Origin: Brevundimonas naejangsanensis
GTDB lineage: Bacteria; Pseudomonadota; Alphaproteobacteria; Caulobacterales; Caulobacteraceae
Direction of reading: 5' to 3'
Length of the DNA stretch: 64,000 nt
Assembly: GCF_003627995.1 (NCBI RefSeq)
Contig: NZ_CP032707.1
Coordinates: 421,501-485,500 of the forward strand
Shown piece by piece: positions 51,877 to 60,347 of the stretch (within the stretch, counting starts at the first letter, position 1; each line of letters begins with the position of its first letter). Under the pieces are notes generated by a model. It had not been told where the DNA came from and searched no databases. It saw only the letters and a list, made by a program, of their open reading frames with translations. The position numbers and the translations under genes are program-made.

Positions 51877-53331
51877 TTAGGTCCTGCGGGCGCGCTTCGC
51901 CCCACGCTCAACATGGGCCGGAGCATGGGCCAGACGCAACAGATTCGCGGCCCCCGGCGCGCCAAAAGGCGTTCCGGCCAGGATCAGGATGCGCTGGCCG
52001 GGCTCGGCCAGGCCATAGAGCATGGCCGCCTCGACCGCGTCGTCGGTCAGGCCTTCCAGCGACGACGGCTGGTCCCCCAGGCGCGGCTCAAGCCCCCAGA
52101 CCAGCGCCAGCCGGCGCGCCGTTTCGGGCTTGGGCGTCAGGGCCAGGACCGGCTGCAGGGGCCGCTCGCGCGACATGCGCCGCGCCGTGCCGCCCAGGGT
52201 GGTGAAAACCACCATACAGGCCGTGGTCGAAGCCTCGGCCGCCTTGCGCGCCGCCGCGACCAGGGCGTCGACGTCGTGGATGTCCATGCCCGCGTGGTCG
52301 GCGTCCATCAGGCCCGGCCACAGGGGATCGCGCTCCACCCGCTCCATGATACGGTTCATGATGGTGACCGCTTCCAGCGGATAGTCGCCCGCCGCCGTCT
52401 CGGCCGACAGCATCAGGGCGTCGGCGCCCTCATAGACGGCGTTGGCCACGTCGGACGCCTCGGCCCGCGTCGGGGCGGGCGAACTGGTCATCGACTCCAG
52501 CATCTGGGTGGCGACGATGGCGGGCACCCCGCGCTGGCGGGCGGCGCGCAGGATCTTCTTCTGCGCGACCGGCACCTCTTCGGGCTCCATCTCGACGCCC
52601 AGGTCGCCGCGCGCGACCATGACGCCGTCGCAGTAGTCGAGGATGCTCTCGAGGTCGTTCAGGGCCTGGGGCTTCTCGATCTTGGCCAGGCAGGCGGCCT
52701 GGCCGTCGACGATCTGTCTCAGCTCGGCCATGTCCTCAGCCTTCTGGACGAAGCTGAGGGCCACCCAGTCGACGCCCAGGCGCAGGGCGAAGGCCAGGTC
52801 CTCGCGGTCCTTGGGCGTCAGGGCCGAGACCGGCACCACCGCCTCGGGCACGGCCACCCCCTTGCGATCCGACAGCTTGGAGCCGCTTTCGACCGTGACG
52901 TCGCACCATTCGTCGGTGCGCTCGCCCACCCGCAGCCGCACCCGGCCGTCGTCGATCAACAGCAGCATGCCGGTGCGCAGGGCGCGGAAGATTTCGGGAT
53001 GCGGCATCTGCACCCGCGTCTCGTCGCCCAGCGCCGGGTTCAGGTCGAAGCGCATCTTGTGGCCCGGCTTCACCTCGATCTCGACGTCGGCGAAGCGGCC
53101 CAGCCGCAGCTTGGGGCCTTGCAGGTCGGCCAAGATGCCCAGCGGCCGCTTCAACGCCATCTCGGCCCCGCGCACGGCCTTGAAGGCGGCAGCGTGGTCG
53201 TCGTGCGAGCCGTGGCTGAAGTTCAGGCGAAAGACGTCCACCCCAGCCTGGGCCAGCGCCTTGACCGTTCCCGGCGCACGGCTGGCGGGTCCTAGGGTCG
53301 CGACGATGCGGGCGCGGCGGGCTCTTTGCAT
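51877..53331 (-). CDS. pyk: Pyruvate kinase
   Basis: Final glycolytic step, PEP plus ADP to pyruvate plus ATP. 484 aa. RARIVATLGPASRAPGTVKAL at the start, FRLNFSHGSHDDH, the catalytic Lys/Glu region CLAKIEKPQALNDLESIL, DGVMVARGDLGVEM, ATQMLESMTSSPAPTRAEASDVANAV and a complete C-terminal allosteric-type domain. About 100 bp upstream carries a hairpin and a 21-bp tandem repeat. Confidence 0.96.
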   Translation of the reverse strand: MQRARRARIVATLGPASRAPGTVKALAQAGVDVFRLNFSHGSHDDHAAAFKAVRGAEMALKRPLGILADLQGPKLRLGRFADVEIEVKPGHKMRFDLNPALGDETRVQMPHPEIFRALRTGMLLLIDDGRVRLRVGERTDEWCDVTVESGSKLSDRKGVAVPEAVVPVSALTPKDREDLAFALRLGVDWVALSFVQKAEDMAELRQIVDGQAACLAKIEKPQALNDLESILDYCDGVMVARGDLGVEMEPEEVPVAQKKILRAARQRGVPAIVATQMLESMTSSPAPTRAEASDVANAVYEGADALMLSAETAAGDYPLEAVTIMNRIMERVERDPLWPGLMDADHAGMDIHDVDALVAAARKAAEASTTACMVVFTTLGGTARRMSRERPLQPVLALTPKPETARRLALVWGLEPRLGDQPSSLEGLTDDAVEAAMLYGLAEPGQRILILAGTPFGAPGAANLLRLAHAPAHVERGAKRARRT

Positions 53332-53406
53332 GAAACTGTTTCCTCTGGCTCTGACGGCCGGCGCCTCCCCTCAGAGGCGCTTGTTCAGCCTCTTGTGGCA
53401 AGGAAA

Positions 53407-53435
53407 CGCCGGGGGCGTAAGGCCGGCCCCCGGCG
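53407..53435 (-). terminator. Hairpin between the phosphatase gene and pyk
   Basis: CGCCGGGGG (53407-53415) pairs with CCCCCGGCG (53427-53435) around an 11-nt loop; on the minus strand it is followed by TTTCCTTG. Probably terminates the phosphatase transcript before pyk. Confidence 0.5.
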
Positions 53436-53477
53436 CGGAAACACGAGTTTATGACCGCGAAACACGAAGTTATGGCG
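53435..53477. repeat. Imperfect tandem 21-22 bp repeat upstream of pyk
   Basis: GCGGAAACACGAGTTTATGA followed by CC, then GCGAAACACGAAGTTATGGC followed by G. Both units share GCG(G)AAACACGA and TTATG. Candidate duplicated operator for pyk, or part of a dispersed repeat. Confidence 0.5.
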
Positions 53478-53487
53478 GCGAGCGCCC

Positions 53488-55176
53488 TTACTTCGCCTCG
53501 CAGCGGCCCTTGGCGAACTGCGGCAGGTCCATGCAGCGGCCGTCGATCTCGGCGTCCAGCTTGACGCCGATCAGATTGGCCAGGGTCGGGGCGATGTCGA
53601 TGGTGCGCATCGGCAGGAAGCGCTCCTGGCCTTGCGCGCCCGGCCACCAGAAGACGATCGGCACGCGGCGGTCGTAGTCCCAGGGCGAACCGTGGCTGGA
53701 GATGGCCCCGCCGACGCGGCCCTGGCCGGTCAGGCCCGGCTGCCAGGCGCGCAGGATGTCGGGCGAGCGGCTGGCCACGGCCGACAGGCGCAGGCGCTCG
53801 CGCACGCTCAGCTCCTCGGGATTGCCGGAGGCCGGAACCGGCTCGGCCAGCAGCTCGTCGCGGGCCACAGCCAGGGCCACCTGCGGCTCGGCGTTCAGCA
53901 GCTCGACGGCGGCGGCCAGCACCTGGGAGCGCAGCGGCTCGGCCAGGGACTTGCGGTCCTTGTCGACGATGACGAAGCCGCCGGCCGAGGACACCAGGGG
54001 ATCGGCGTCCAGGCCGAAACGGGCCTTGAGCGCGGCGTTGACGCGCGGCTGCAGGGCGCGGTCGACGCGGCCCGCGCTGGGATAGCCCTCGACCGACGAC
54101 CGCTCGGGGAAGTCCGAACCGCCGTGGTCGGCCGTCAGCACGACGATCGCCCCGTCCGGCAGGGTCGACAGCTTGTCCAGCAGCACGCCCAGGGCCGCGT
54201 CCAGGCGCAGCATCTGTTCGCACATCTCGGGGCCCTGGGTGCCGTAGCCGTGGCCGATGCGGTCGGTGGCCGACAGGCTGACGCCCAGCATGTCGACGAC
54301 GCCGCGACGGCCCAGCTGCTGGCTGTCCAGCAGTTCGATGGCGCCCTCGACCGTCAGCTCGTCCAGGATGGGCGAGCTGTCGAGGCTGAAGTCCGCCGGG
54401 GGCACCTTGGAGTCGAAGGTCTGGCCGGCGATGGTCCACTGGCCTGCCAGGCGACGGCAGCCCTCGTTCGTATAGGTCCAGGTCGGCGGCGTGCGCGAGA
54501 AACGGTCGATCATGCGCGCGTTCAGCGCCGCCATGGGCGCCAGGCGCCCCTCGGCCGACTGGCCCGGCTCGACATAGGTGGTGAAGCCGAAGCCGTCGGT
54601 CAGCCAGAAGGCGCCGTCGCCGTTGTGGCCGGCCAGGGTGATGGCGCCGCGATCCTTGCCCGACACGCCATAGACGCGGCTTTCAGGGCTGACCGCCTTC
54701 AGCCAGTCCCCCAGGGTCGAGGCGCTGAGGTTGCCGGGACCGACCGGCCCGTTGTCGGTGTTCTTGCCGTGGGCCAGGGCGTTCTGCGGCGCCGCGAGGC
54801 AGTAGGTGGTCTCGCCCGTCCGGGTGTCGACCCAGTCATTGGCCGGAATGCCGCTGCGCGCCGGATGGGCGCCCGTCAGGATGGTGGAGTGGCCGGCGCA
54901 GGTCACGGTCACGCCGTGGGTCTGATAGCCGTTGATCGACACCATGCCCTGGTCGGCCAGGGTCTTGAGCCCGCCGGTGAACTGGCCGCGATACTGGTTG
55001 AACAGATTGGCGCTGAGCTGGTCCACCACCACGGTGACGATCAGGGAGGGCGAGGCGCGGTCGCCCTGGGCGGCGATCACCGGGGTCGATTGCGCGGCCT
55101 CGGCCAGGGCCGGCGCCGCGGCACCGGCCATGAGGGCCAGAGCCAGGGTCGAAGTCAGAACGCGGCGCAGACGCAT
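53488..55176 (-). CDS. PafA-like alkaline phosphatase
   Basis: 562-aa exported phosphatase of the alkaline phosphatase superfamily. Signal peptide LRRVLTSTLALALMAGAAAPA (cleavage after ALA). The nucleophile region is VTCAGHSTILTGAHPARSGI (Ser97/Thr98), metal ligands include VVDQL near residue 52, TADHGGSDFPER and YGTQGPEMCEQ preceded by DRIGHGYG. The Gly-His-Ser/Thr-Thr nucleophile resembles the broad-specificity PafA monoesterases. Alternative earlier start at 55212 is less likely. Confidence 0.9.
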   Translation of the reverse strand: MRLRRVLTSTLALALMAGAAAPALAEAAQSTPVIAAQGDRASPSLIVTVVVDQLSANLFNQYRGQFTGGLKTLADQGMVSINGYQTHGVTVTCAGHSTILTGAHPARSGIPANDWVDTRTGETTYCLAAPQNALAHGKNTDNGPVGPGNLSASTLGDWLKAVSPESRVYGVSGKDRGAITLAGHNGDGAFWLTDGFGFTTYVEPGQSAEGRLAPMAALNARMIDRFSRTPPTWTYTNEGCRRLAGQWTIAGQTFDSKVPPADFSLDSSPILDELTVEGAIELLDSQQLGRRGVVDMLGVSLSATDRIGHGYGTQGPEMCEQMLRLDAALGVLLDKLSTLPDGAIVVLTADHGGSDFPERSSVEGYPSAGRVDRALQPRVNAALKARFGLDADPLVSSAGGFVIVDKDRKSLAEPLRSQVLAAAVELLNAEPQVALAVARDELLAEPVPASGNPEELSVRERLRLSAVASRSPDILRAWQPGLTGQGRVGGAISSHGSPWDYDRRVPIVFWWPGAQGQERFLPMRTIDIAPTLANLIGVKLDAEIDGRCMDLPQFAKGRCEAK

Positions 55177-55300
55177 GAACCTACCTGAACGAAACAAATG
55201 ATGAAGCGGCACCGGACTACCCCTCGTTCATGACGGCGCCAAGACCGTGCGGCGCCCGGGGCGGCGTGCTAGGCTGCGCCGCGCAGAAAAGGGAGGCGTC

Positions 55301-55999
55301 ATGAGCCGCGGGCTTCACAGGGAAACCCACCTGGTCAGCCGCATCGGCTGGATGCGCGCCGCCGTCCTGGGGGCCAACGACGGCATCGTCTCGACCGCCA
55401 GCCTGATCGTCGGGGTGGCGGCGGCGGGCTCGCCGAAATCGGCCATCCTGATCGCCGGCGTCGCCGGCCTGGTCGCGGGCGCCATGTCGATGGCGGCGGG
55501 CGAATATGTCTCGGTCAGTTCCCAGTCCGACACCGAGAAGGCCGACCTGGCGCGCGAGACGGCCGAACTGGCCGCCGACCCCGAGGCCGAGCGGCGCGAA
55601 CTGACCGCCATCTATGTGCAGCGCGGGCTGGAGCCGGGCCTGGCCCGGCAGGTCGCCGAACAAATGATGGCCCACGACGCCCTGTCGACCCACGCCCGGG
55701 ACGAGCTGGGCATTTCCGAGATCACCACCGCGCGTCCCATTCAGGCGGCCCTGACCTCGGCCGCGACCTTCGCCGTCGGCGCGGCCCTGCCGCTGGCGAC
55801 CGTGGCCGTGACGCCGGCGGGGGTCATGGCCCCCGTGGTGTCGGCGGCGGCGCTGGTCTTCCTGGCCCTGCTCGGCGCGGTCGGCGCTCGGACCGGCGGG
55901 GCGGCCATGCTGAGGCCCGTCGTGCGCGTCGTCTTCTGGGGCGCCGTGGCCCTGGCGGCGACGGCGGGAATCGGCGCCCTGTTCGGCGTGGCGGCCTGA
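55301..55999 (+). CDS. VIT1/CCC1 family iron/manganese transporter
   Basis: 232 aa with five predicted membrane helices. RAAVLGANDGIVSTASLIVGVAAAG and the MSMAAGEYVSVSSQSDTEKADL segment are the hallmark of VIT1/CCC1 Fe2+/Mn2+ transporters. GGGAGG ribosome binding site at 55291 sets the ATG. The last 9 codons are included in the 141-bp direct repeat that begins at 55970. Confidence 0.9.
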   Translation: MSRGLHRETHLVSRIGWMRAAVLGANDGIVSTASLIVGVAAAGSPKSAILIAGVAGLVAGAMSMAAGEYVSVSSQSDTEKADLARETAELAADPEAERRELTAIYVQRGLEPGLARQVAEQMMAHDALSTHARDELGISEITTARPIQAALTSAATFAVGAALPLATVAVTPAGVMAPVVSAAALVFLALLGAVGARTGGAAMLRPVVRVVFWGAVALAATAGIGALFGVAA

Positions 56000-56110
56000 C
56001 CGCCCCGCCGAGGGGCCGTGGTGCGAGCGGCGGGAATCGAACCCGCATGACCGAGGCCGAGCGATTTTAAGTCGCTTGCGTCTACCAGTTCCGCCACGCT
56101 CGCGGCGCGC
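55970..56110. repeat. 141-bp exact direct repeat, left copy (VIT end plus tRNA-Leu)
   Basis: Identical base for base to 58538-58678 (offset 2568 bp). It covers the last 9 codons and stop of the VIT gene, the 3' flank and all of tRNA-Leu(UAA), and 7 bp beyond its 5' end. The bases on each side differ, so the boundaries are sharp. Confidence 0.95.
56019..56103 (-). tRNA. tRNA-Leu (UAA), copy 1
   Basis: 85 nt with encoded CCA. Acceptor stem GCGAGCG/CGCTCGC, anticodon stem AGCGA/TCGCT with loop CTTAAAA (anticodon TAA), long class II variable arm and T arm GCGGGTTCGAATCCCGC. Identical to the tRNA at 58587-58671. Transcribed toward the VIT gene. Confidence 0.96.
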
Positions 56111-56146
56111 CTGCCGAGGCCAAGACGGCGCAGGCCGACCGTCCTG

Positions 56147-56171
56147 AAAAAAAGGGGGCCGCAGCCCCCTT
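56147..56171 (-). terminator. Terminator of the symporter operon
   Basis: AAGGGGGC/GCCCCCTT 8-bp stem with a 4-nt loop, followed on the minus strand by seven T. It begins 5 bp after the stop of the 43-aa subunit gene. Confidence 0.88.
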
Positions 56172-56175
56172 CGCC

Positions 56176-56307
56176 TCAGATCATCGGCTCGCCGCGTCGG
56201 CGCGACTCCAGCCATTCGCGGAAGAAGGCCCAGGCGATGAAGCCTAGAACTCCCGCGACGATGACGGGCCAGATCAGAACATAGGCGGTCAGCCAGACGG
56301 CATCCAT
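56176..56307 (-). CDS. Putative transporter small subunit (43 aa)
   Basis: Starts MDAVWLTAYVLIWPVIVAGV, one membrane helix, then a positively charged cytoplasmic end REWLESRRRGEPMI. This pattern, a WLTAYVL-WP-hydrophobic helix with an Arg-rich tail ending in MI, is that of the small proteins annotated as transporter small subunits beside sodium:solute symporters. Its ATG is 2 bp after the symporter stop (TGACCATGG), so translation is coupled. Confidence 0.78.
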   Translation of the reverse strand: MDAVWLTAYVLIWPVIVAGVLGFIAWAFFREWLESRRRGEPMI

Positions 56308-56309
56308 GG

Positions 56310-58025
56310 TCAGTTCTCCATTTGCTGCGGGTGAATGATCGGCGAGCCGGCGCGAGCCGACGCCGGTGCGGGCGTTCGGGCGGCGGCGGACGCCTCCTCC
56401 ACATCGAAATCCCCGGTCAGGCGGGCGATGCGGGAGAAGTCAAAACCGGTCCGGTTGGACAGGGACATCAGGGTGCAGACCACGGTGCTGACGGCATAGG
56501 CGATCAGCGAGCCGCTGAGCACGGGGTAGTCGTGCAGGAAGCCCAGGGCGAAGGGGGCGGCGGCCAGGGCCGCCACCACGCCGACGATGCGCGCGGGCCG
56601 GGCTCCGAAGAAGCCGAACACCATCAGGCCCGCCACCACGCCGACGCCGACCACGGCGACCGCGTCGAAGGCGTAGCCCACGGCGCCCTGCATCGGGATC
56701 CAGCCGAAGCGAACCGGAAAGAAGATCGCCAGGGCGGCGATGACCGAGACGGTGAAAGCCTTGTTGGTCACCTTCTCCCAGTAGAAGCTGGCGATGACGG
56801 GGAAGACCAGAGCGCCCCAGATGGCGCCGACCAGGACCAGCAGGTCCAAGATGTTCATCCGCGCCCCGGCGAAGTAGAGGGCGACGCCGGTGGCCACCAC
56901 CATGGTGGCCCGCCCCACCGTCAGCATCAGCCGCGGATCGGCCTTGCGGCGGCCGGCGCGGCCATAGACGTCGGCCATCATGATCGAAGACAGGGCCGAC
57001 AGGTCGGAGTCCGCCGTCGAGGCCAGGGAGCCGATGATCATGATGAAGAAGACGCTGAGCAGCACCGGTCCGAAATAGGTCCCGGCCATCTGGGGGATCA
57101 GGTTGTTGAGGTCGCCCTCCATGGGATTGATCCCAGCGTAGAGCGCCACCACGCCCAGCATGCCCACCCCGATGATCGTCGCGCCGTAGCCGATGGTGGC
57201 GGTGATGAAGGTCGGCTTGATCAGGTCCTCGCGCACGGCGAACAGGCGCTGGGCGATGGTCTGGTTGCCGATGGCGTAGGCCAGGACGGCGGCGATATAG
57301 GGCGCACCCTGGTTGAGGAAGGCGTCTGAGGAGAAGAAGCTGGTCTGCTGCGGCGTCAGATTGGCGGCGCCCTCGACGAAGACGGCCGGGCCGCCCATGG
57401 CGAAGAAGATGGCGGGGATGACCACGACGACCGCCCCCAGCATGGCGCAGACCTGGATGAAGTCGGTCAGCACCGAGGCGCGGAAGCCCGACCACAGCGT
57501 ATAGAGCAGCACCCCCCCGGCGATGACGGCGATGCCCTGGCTGAAGCTGAACGGCGACAGCATGGCGATCAGGGCGCCGCCGGCGATGAAGTTCGACGTC
57601 AGGCTGATGACGCTGCCCAGAATGTTGGACCCGGCCAGCATCAACTGGCTGGACCGACCGTGCCGGGCGTACATGACCTCGGCCAGGGTGTGGGCGTTCG
57701 GCGCCACGGCGCGGATGCGGCGGCCATAGGGGTAGATGAACAGGATCATCAGCGCCCCCCACAGCCCGTAGTGGATGGGGCCGGAGACGCCATAGACATA
57801 GCCCGAGGTGGCCGAGGCGTACATCGAGGCCGCCCAGATCCAGGTCGCGGTCATCGAAGCCGCCGAGACCCCCAGCCCGATCTTATTTCCTGCGGTCATA
57901 TAGGCGTCGGCGTTCTCCTTCCGGCGGCTGATCCTCAGCGAAATCAGCATGGTCAGCCCGAAGAACAGAACCAGCAGACCGACGGTCAGCGGCCCGCCCA
58001 GTTGTTGAAGTTGCAAGTCGTCCAC
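56310..58025 (-). CDS. Sodium:solute symporter (SSS family)
   Basis: 571 aa with about 13 to 14 membrane helices. ASMTATWIWAASMYASATSGYVYG, NAHTLAEVMYARHG, GNQTIAQRLFAVRED and IGSLASTADSDLSALSSIMMADVYGR (Na+-binding helix) mark the SSS family, with closest resemblance to the urea/polyamine (DUR3-like) branch. Substrate not known. With its 43-aa partner it forms the whole cargo between two copies of a 141-bp repeat that includes tRNA-Leu. Confidence 0.9.
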   Translation of the reverse strand: MDDLQLQQLGGPLTVGLLVLFFGLTMLISLRISRRKENADAYMTAGNKIGLGVSAASMTATWIWAASMYASATSGYVYGVSGPIHYGLWGALMILFIYPYGRRIRAVAPNAHTLAEVMYARHGRSSQLMLAGSNILGSVISLTSNFIAGGALIAMLSPFSFSQGIAVIAGGVLLYTLWSGFRASVLTDFIQVCAMLGAVVVVIPAIFFAMGGPAVFVEGAANLTPQQTSFFSSDAFLNQGAPYIAAVLAYAIGNQTIAQRLFAVREDLIKPTFITATIGYGATIIGVGMLGVVALYAGINPMEGDLNNLIPQMAGTYFGPVLLSVFFIMIIGSLASTADSDLSALSSIMMADVYGRAGRRKADPRLMLTVGRATMVVATGVALYFAGARMNILDLLVLVGAIWGALVFPVIASFYWEKVTNKAFTVSVIAALAIFFPVRFGWIPMQGAVGYAFDAVAVVGVGVVAGLMVFGFFGARPARIVGVVAALAAAPFALGFLHDYPVLSGSLIAYAVSTVVCTLMSLSNRTGFDFSRIARLTGDFDVEEASAAARTPAPASARAGSPIIHPQQMEN

Positions 58026-58537
58026 GCGCGCCAGCGCTCCTGTCTCTTGTCCAGCGAGCCCCCGGCCCGCGATCCGCGCAGCCGCAAGACGTCGCCGCGC
58101 CAGGCGCAGGCAGACGGGATGTTACGGCTGCATTCGCGCCCGACCCGGCCGGGCGCAGGTTCGGCGCATCAGGCGCCGGCGCGGCTCGAACCCCGAGCCA
58201 CGGCGACGGACCCTAATACAAGAACCGTCAAGTCGCGGTAAAGTTTTTGTGCACCGCAAAATGCTTGACATGAACCTTGCCAAAAGCGCGGCGATTCAGG
58301 AAAGAATTTCAAGATCGATGAAGATCTTACTGCTCGAACGACGAGCCGTGATTGATACCCTATTCAAAGAGATCTCTACTTGATGATGAAAGGCGACCAA
58401 GATCACTGAAAGAAATCACAGCCATCCCAAACCATCATTCACACCGAGATGGCGCGAGCCTGGACCAAGGCTGACGGAGGCGCCAAGCCCCGGAGGGCCG
58501 CGCAAAAAAGGCAGAGGGAGAGCCGGCGCGCGCCGGC
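58026..58537. other. AT-rich non-coding region upstream of the symporter
   Basis: About 510 bp without a convincing gene. The stretch 58210-58440 is far richer in A and T than anything else in the window, with TTGACATGAACC at 58264, and TTTTTGTGCACCG on the way. A 21-codon frame at 58319 (MKILLLERRA...) lacks support. A perfect 16-bp palindrome GCCGGCGCGCGCCGGC (58522-58537) touches the start of the right repeat copy. It presumably holds the symporter promoter. Confidence 0.6.
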
Positions 58538-58678
58538 ATCGGCGCCCTGTTCGGCGTGGCGGCCTGACCGCCCCGCCGAGGGGCCGTGGTGCGAGCGGCG
58601 GGAATCGAACCCGCATGACCGAGGCCGAGCGATTTTAAGTCGCTTGCGTCTACCAGTTCCGCCACGCTCGCGGCGCGC
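58538..58678. repeat. 141-bp exact direct repeat, right copy
   Basis: Second copy of 55970-56110. Here the VIT-derived bases are a remnant without the rest of the gene, and the 5' side of the tRNA runs directly into the 3' end of the M28 peptidase gene, whose stop codon is at 58682. Confidence 0.95.
58587..58671 (-). tRNA. tRNA-Leu (UAA), copy 2
   Basis: Identical to copy 1 at 56019-56103, CCA included. Its 5' end lies 10 bp after the M28 peptidase stop codon (both minus strand), so it probably depends on readthrough or a promoter inside that gene. Confidence 0.95.
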
Positions 58679-58681
58679 GCC

Positions 58682-60109
58682 TCAGCGCTTCGCCTCCTGT
58701 GCCGCACGGGCGGCCCGGAAGTCCACATCTGAATCGGCGATCAGACGCACCAGGGCCGCCCAGGCGGCGACGTTCTGCGTCATCTGCGCCGGGTCGATCT
58801 TGTCCAGGGTGTCGTCGGCCGTGTGGTGCAGGTCGAAATAGCGCGTGCCGTCCTGGCGCAGGCCGAAGACCGGCACGCCCGCGCGCGCCAGCGGGCCGAT
58901 GTCGACGCCGCCGAACAGCTCCGCCTCGCCCGGCAGGATGCCCAGCGGCCGCAGGACGCGCTCGGCGATCCTGGCGAAGTCGGTGCCTTGCGACCCGGGC
59001 GGCAGGCCCAGGGCGTAGACCCGATCGGCGCCGAAGTCGCTCTCGCCGGCGATGACGTGCTTCTCGACGCCCGCGCCGATGTTGCGGACATAGGCGCCGC
59101 CGCCGTTGCCGTGGTCGGTCGGCTGGGCCACCTCTTCCGAGCCGTACAGCACCACGCGCACCGTGCGGGCCGGACGGCCCTGTTCGGCGATCAGCTTGGC
59201 CGCGGCCAGGGTGATGGCCCCGCCCGCCGCGTCGTCGATGGCGCCGGTGCCCAGGTCCCAGCTGTCCATGTGCGAGCCCAGGACGATGATCTCGTCCGGG
59301 CGCGAGGCGCCGACGATGTCGCCGATGACGTTCTGGCTGACCGTCTCATAGGTGTGGGCGGTGGACTTCAGGCGCAGGCGCACCGTCTCGCCCATGCCGA
59401 CCAGGCGCGCGATCTGATCGGCGTCAGGCGCGCTGAGGGCGAAGGACGGCAGCGGCACCTTGCCGTCGACATAGCGGGTGGTGCCGGTGTGCGGCATCCG
59501 GTGCTCGTCCGAGCCCGCCGAGCGCATCACGAAGGCGACCGCGCCGCGCTTGGCTGCTTCGGTCGGGCCCTGGCTGCGCAGCCGCGACAGGGGGCCGTAG
59601 CCCGAGCCGTCCTGCATCCGCACCATCTGGCCGCCGTCGACCATGGCGATCTTGCCGGTCAGCGACCCGGCCGGCGCGGCCATCAGGGCGTCCAGCCCGT
59701 CGAAGAAGACGATGTCGGCCTCGATCCCCCCAGCCGGCGTGGCGATGGAGTGGCCCAGGGCGGCGGCGACCAGCTTCTGCGGACGGGCGCCGAGAATCTC
59801 GGCGCTCTCCTCGCCCCGCTCCCAACCGATCAGGGGGAAGGTCTCGATGCGGACGTTCTGGAAGCCGTGGGCGCGCATGTAGTCGGCGGCCCAGGCCGAG
59901 GCGTCCTGCTCGGCGCGCGAGCCCGCCGGGCGCGGGCCGAAGCGGGTGGTGATCTGGGTGACGTAATCGAGGGCGATGTTGCCCTTCAGCGCCTGGTCGC
60001 GCACCTGTTCGGCGGCGCGGATGGTCCTGGCGTCCTGGGCCAGGACCGGCGTGGCGATGAGGCCGAGCGCCACAGCGCTGGCGGCCATCAGACGAGCATT
60101 GAACGACAA
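58682..60109 (-). CDS. Secreted M28 family aminopeptidase
   Basis: 475 aa; signal peptide RLMAASAVALGLIATPVLAQ. A PA-like insert (EADIVFFDGLDALMAAPAGS) precedes the peptidase. Metal ligands: VLGSHMDSWDLGTGAIDDAAGG (His, Asp), YGSEEV (Glu pair), ESDFGADR (Asp) and FDLHHTADDTLDKID (His). Zinc exopeptidase of the carboxypeptidase Q/glutamate carboxypeptidase II type. Substrate unknown. Confidence 0.92.
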   Translation of the reverse strand: MSFNARLMAASAVALGLIATPVLAQDARTIRAAEQVRDQALKGNIALDYVTQITTRFGPRPAGSRAEQDASAWAADYMRAHGFQNVRIETFPLIGWERGEESAEILGARPQKLVAAALGHSIATPAGGIEADIVFFDGLDALMAAPAGSLTGKIAMVDGGQMVRMQDGSGYGPLSRLRSQGPTEAAKRGAVAFVMRSAGSDEHRMPHTGTTRYVDGKVPLPSFALSAPDADQIARLVGMGETVRLRLKSTAHTYETVSQNVIGDIVGASRPDEIIVLGSHMDSWDLGTGAIDDAAGGAITLAAAKLIAEQGRPARTVRVVLYGSEEVAQPTDHGNGGGAYVRNIGAGVEKHVIAGESDFGADRVYALGLPPGSQGTDFARIAERVLRPLGILPGEAELFGGVDIGPLARAGVPVFGLRQDGTRYFDLHHTADDTLDKIDPAQMTQNVAAWAALVRLIADSDVDFRAARAAQEAKR

Positions 60110-60198
60110 AAGCGCCTCCCCAACTCAACAATGAGGCGCGGACCCTAGCGGGCGAAGCCTGCGACCGAAAGTCTCAGCTTCGCGGATCGCTATTCCCA

Positions 60199-60320
60199 TC
60201 GTCATCCCCGGGCTTCTCCCGGGGATTCAGGCGCTCCGCCGCAAACCACGGCGAGGCGCGCCACTCAAAAGGATTACCTGTCGTGTTTCTGGATCCTCGG
60301 GACAAGCCCGAGGATGACGA
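60199..60320. repeat. GTCATCCCGG-type intergenic inverted repeat
   Basis: TCGTCATCCCCGGG at the left and CCCGAGGATGACGA at the right, with inner CCCGGGCTTCTCCCGGGG and CCTCGGGACAAGCCCGAGG hairpins. Lies between the M28 gene start and the DUF3297 gene end. Confidence 0.7.
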
Positions 60321-60347
60321 AAGGGGGAGGCCCCTCTCAGTGCGAAA

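Noticed and set aside
58319..58384. 21-codon frame MKILLLERRA in the AT-rich patch
   Set aside because: No ribosome binding site, no conservation information and expected by chance in AT-rich DNA.
55970..58678. Classical prophage or integrative element at tRNA-Leu
   Set aside because: No integrase, excisionase or phage genes; the repeat covers the whole tRNA and beyond rather than only its 3' end, so a standard att site is not supported.
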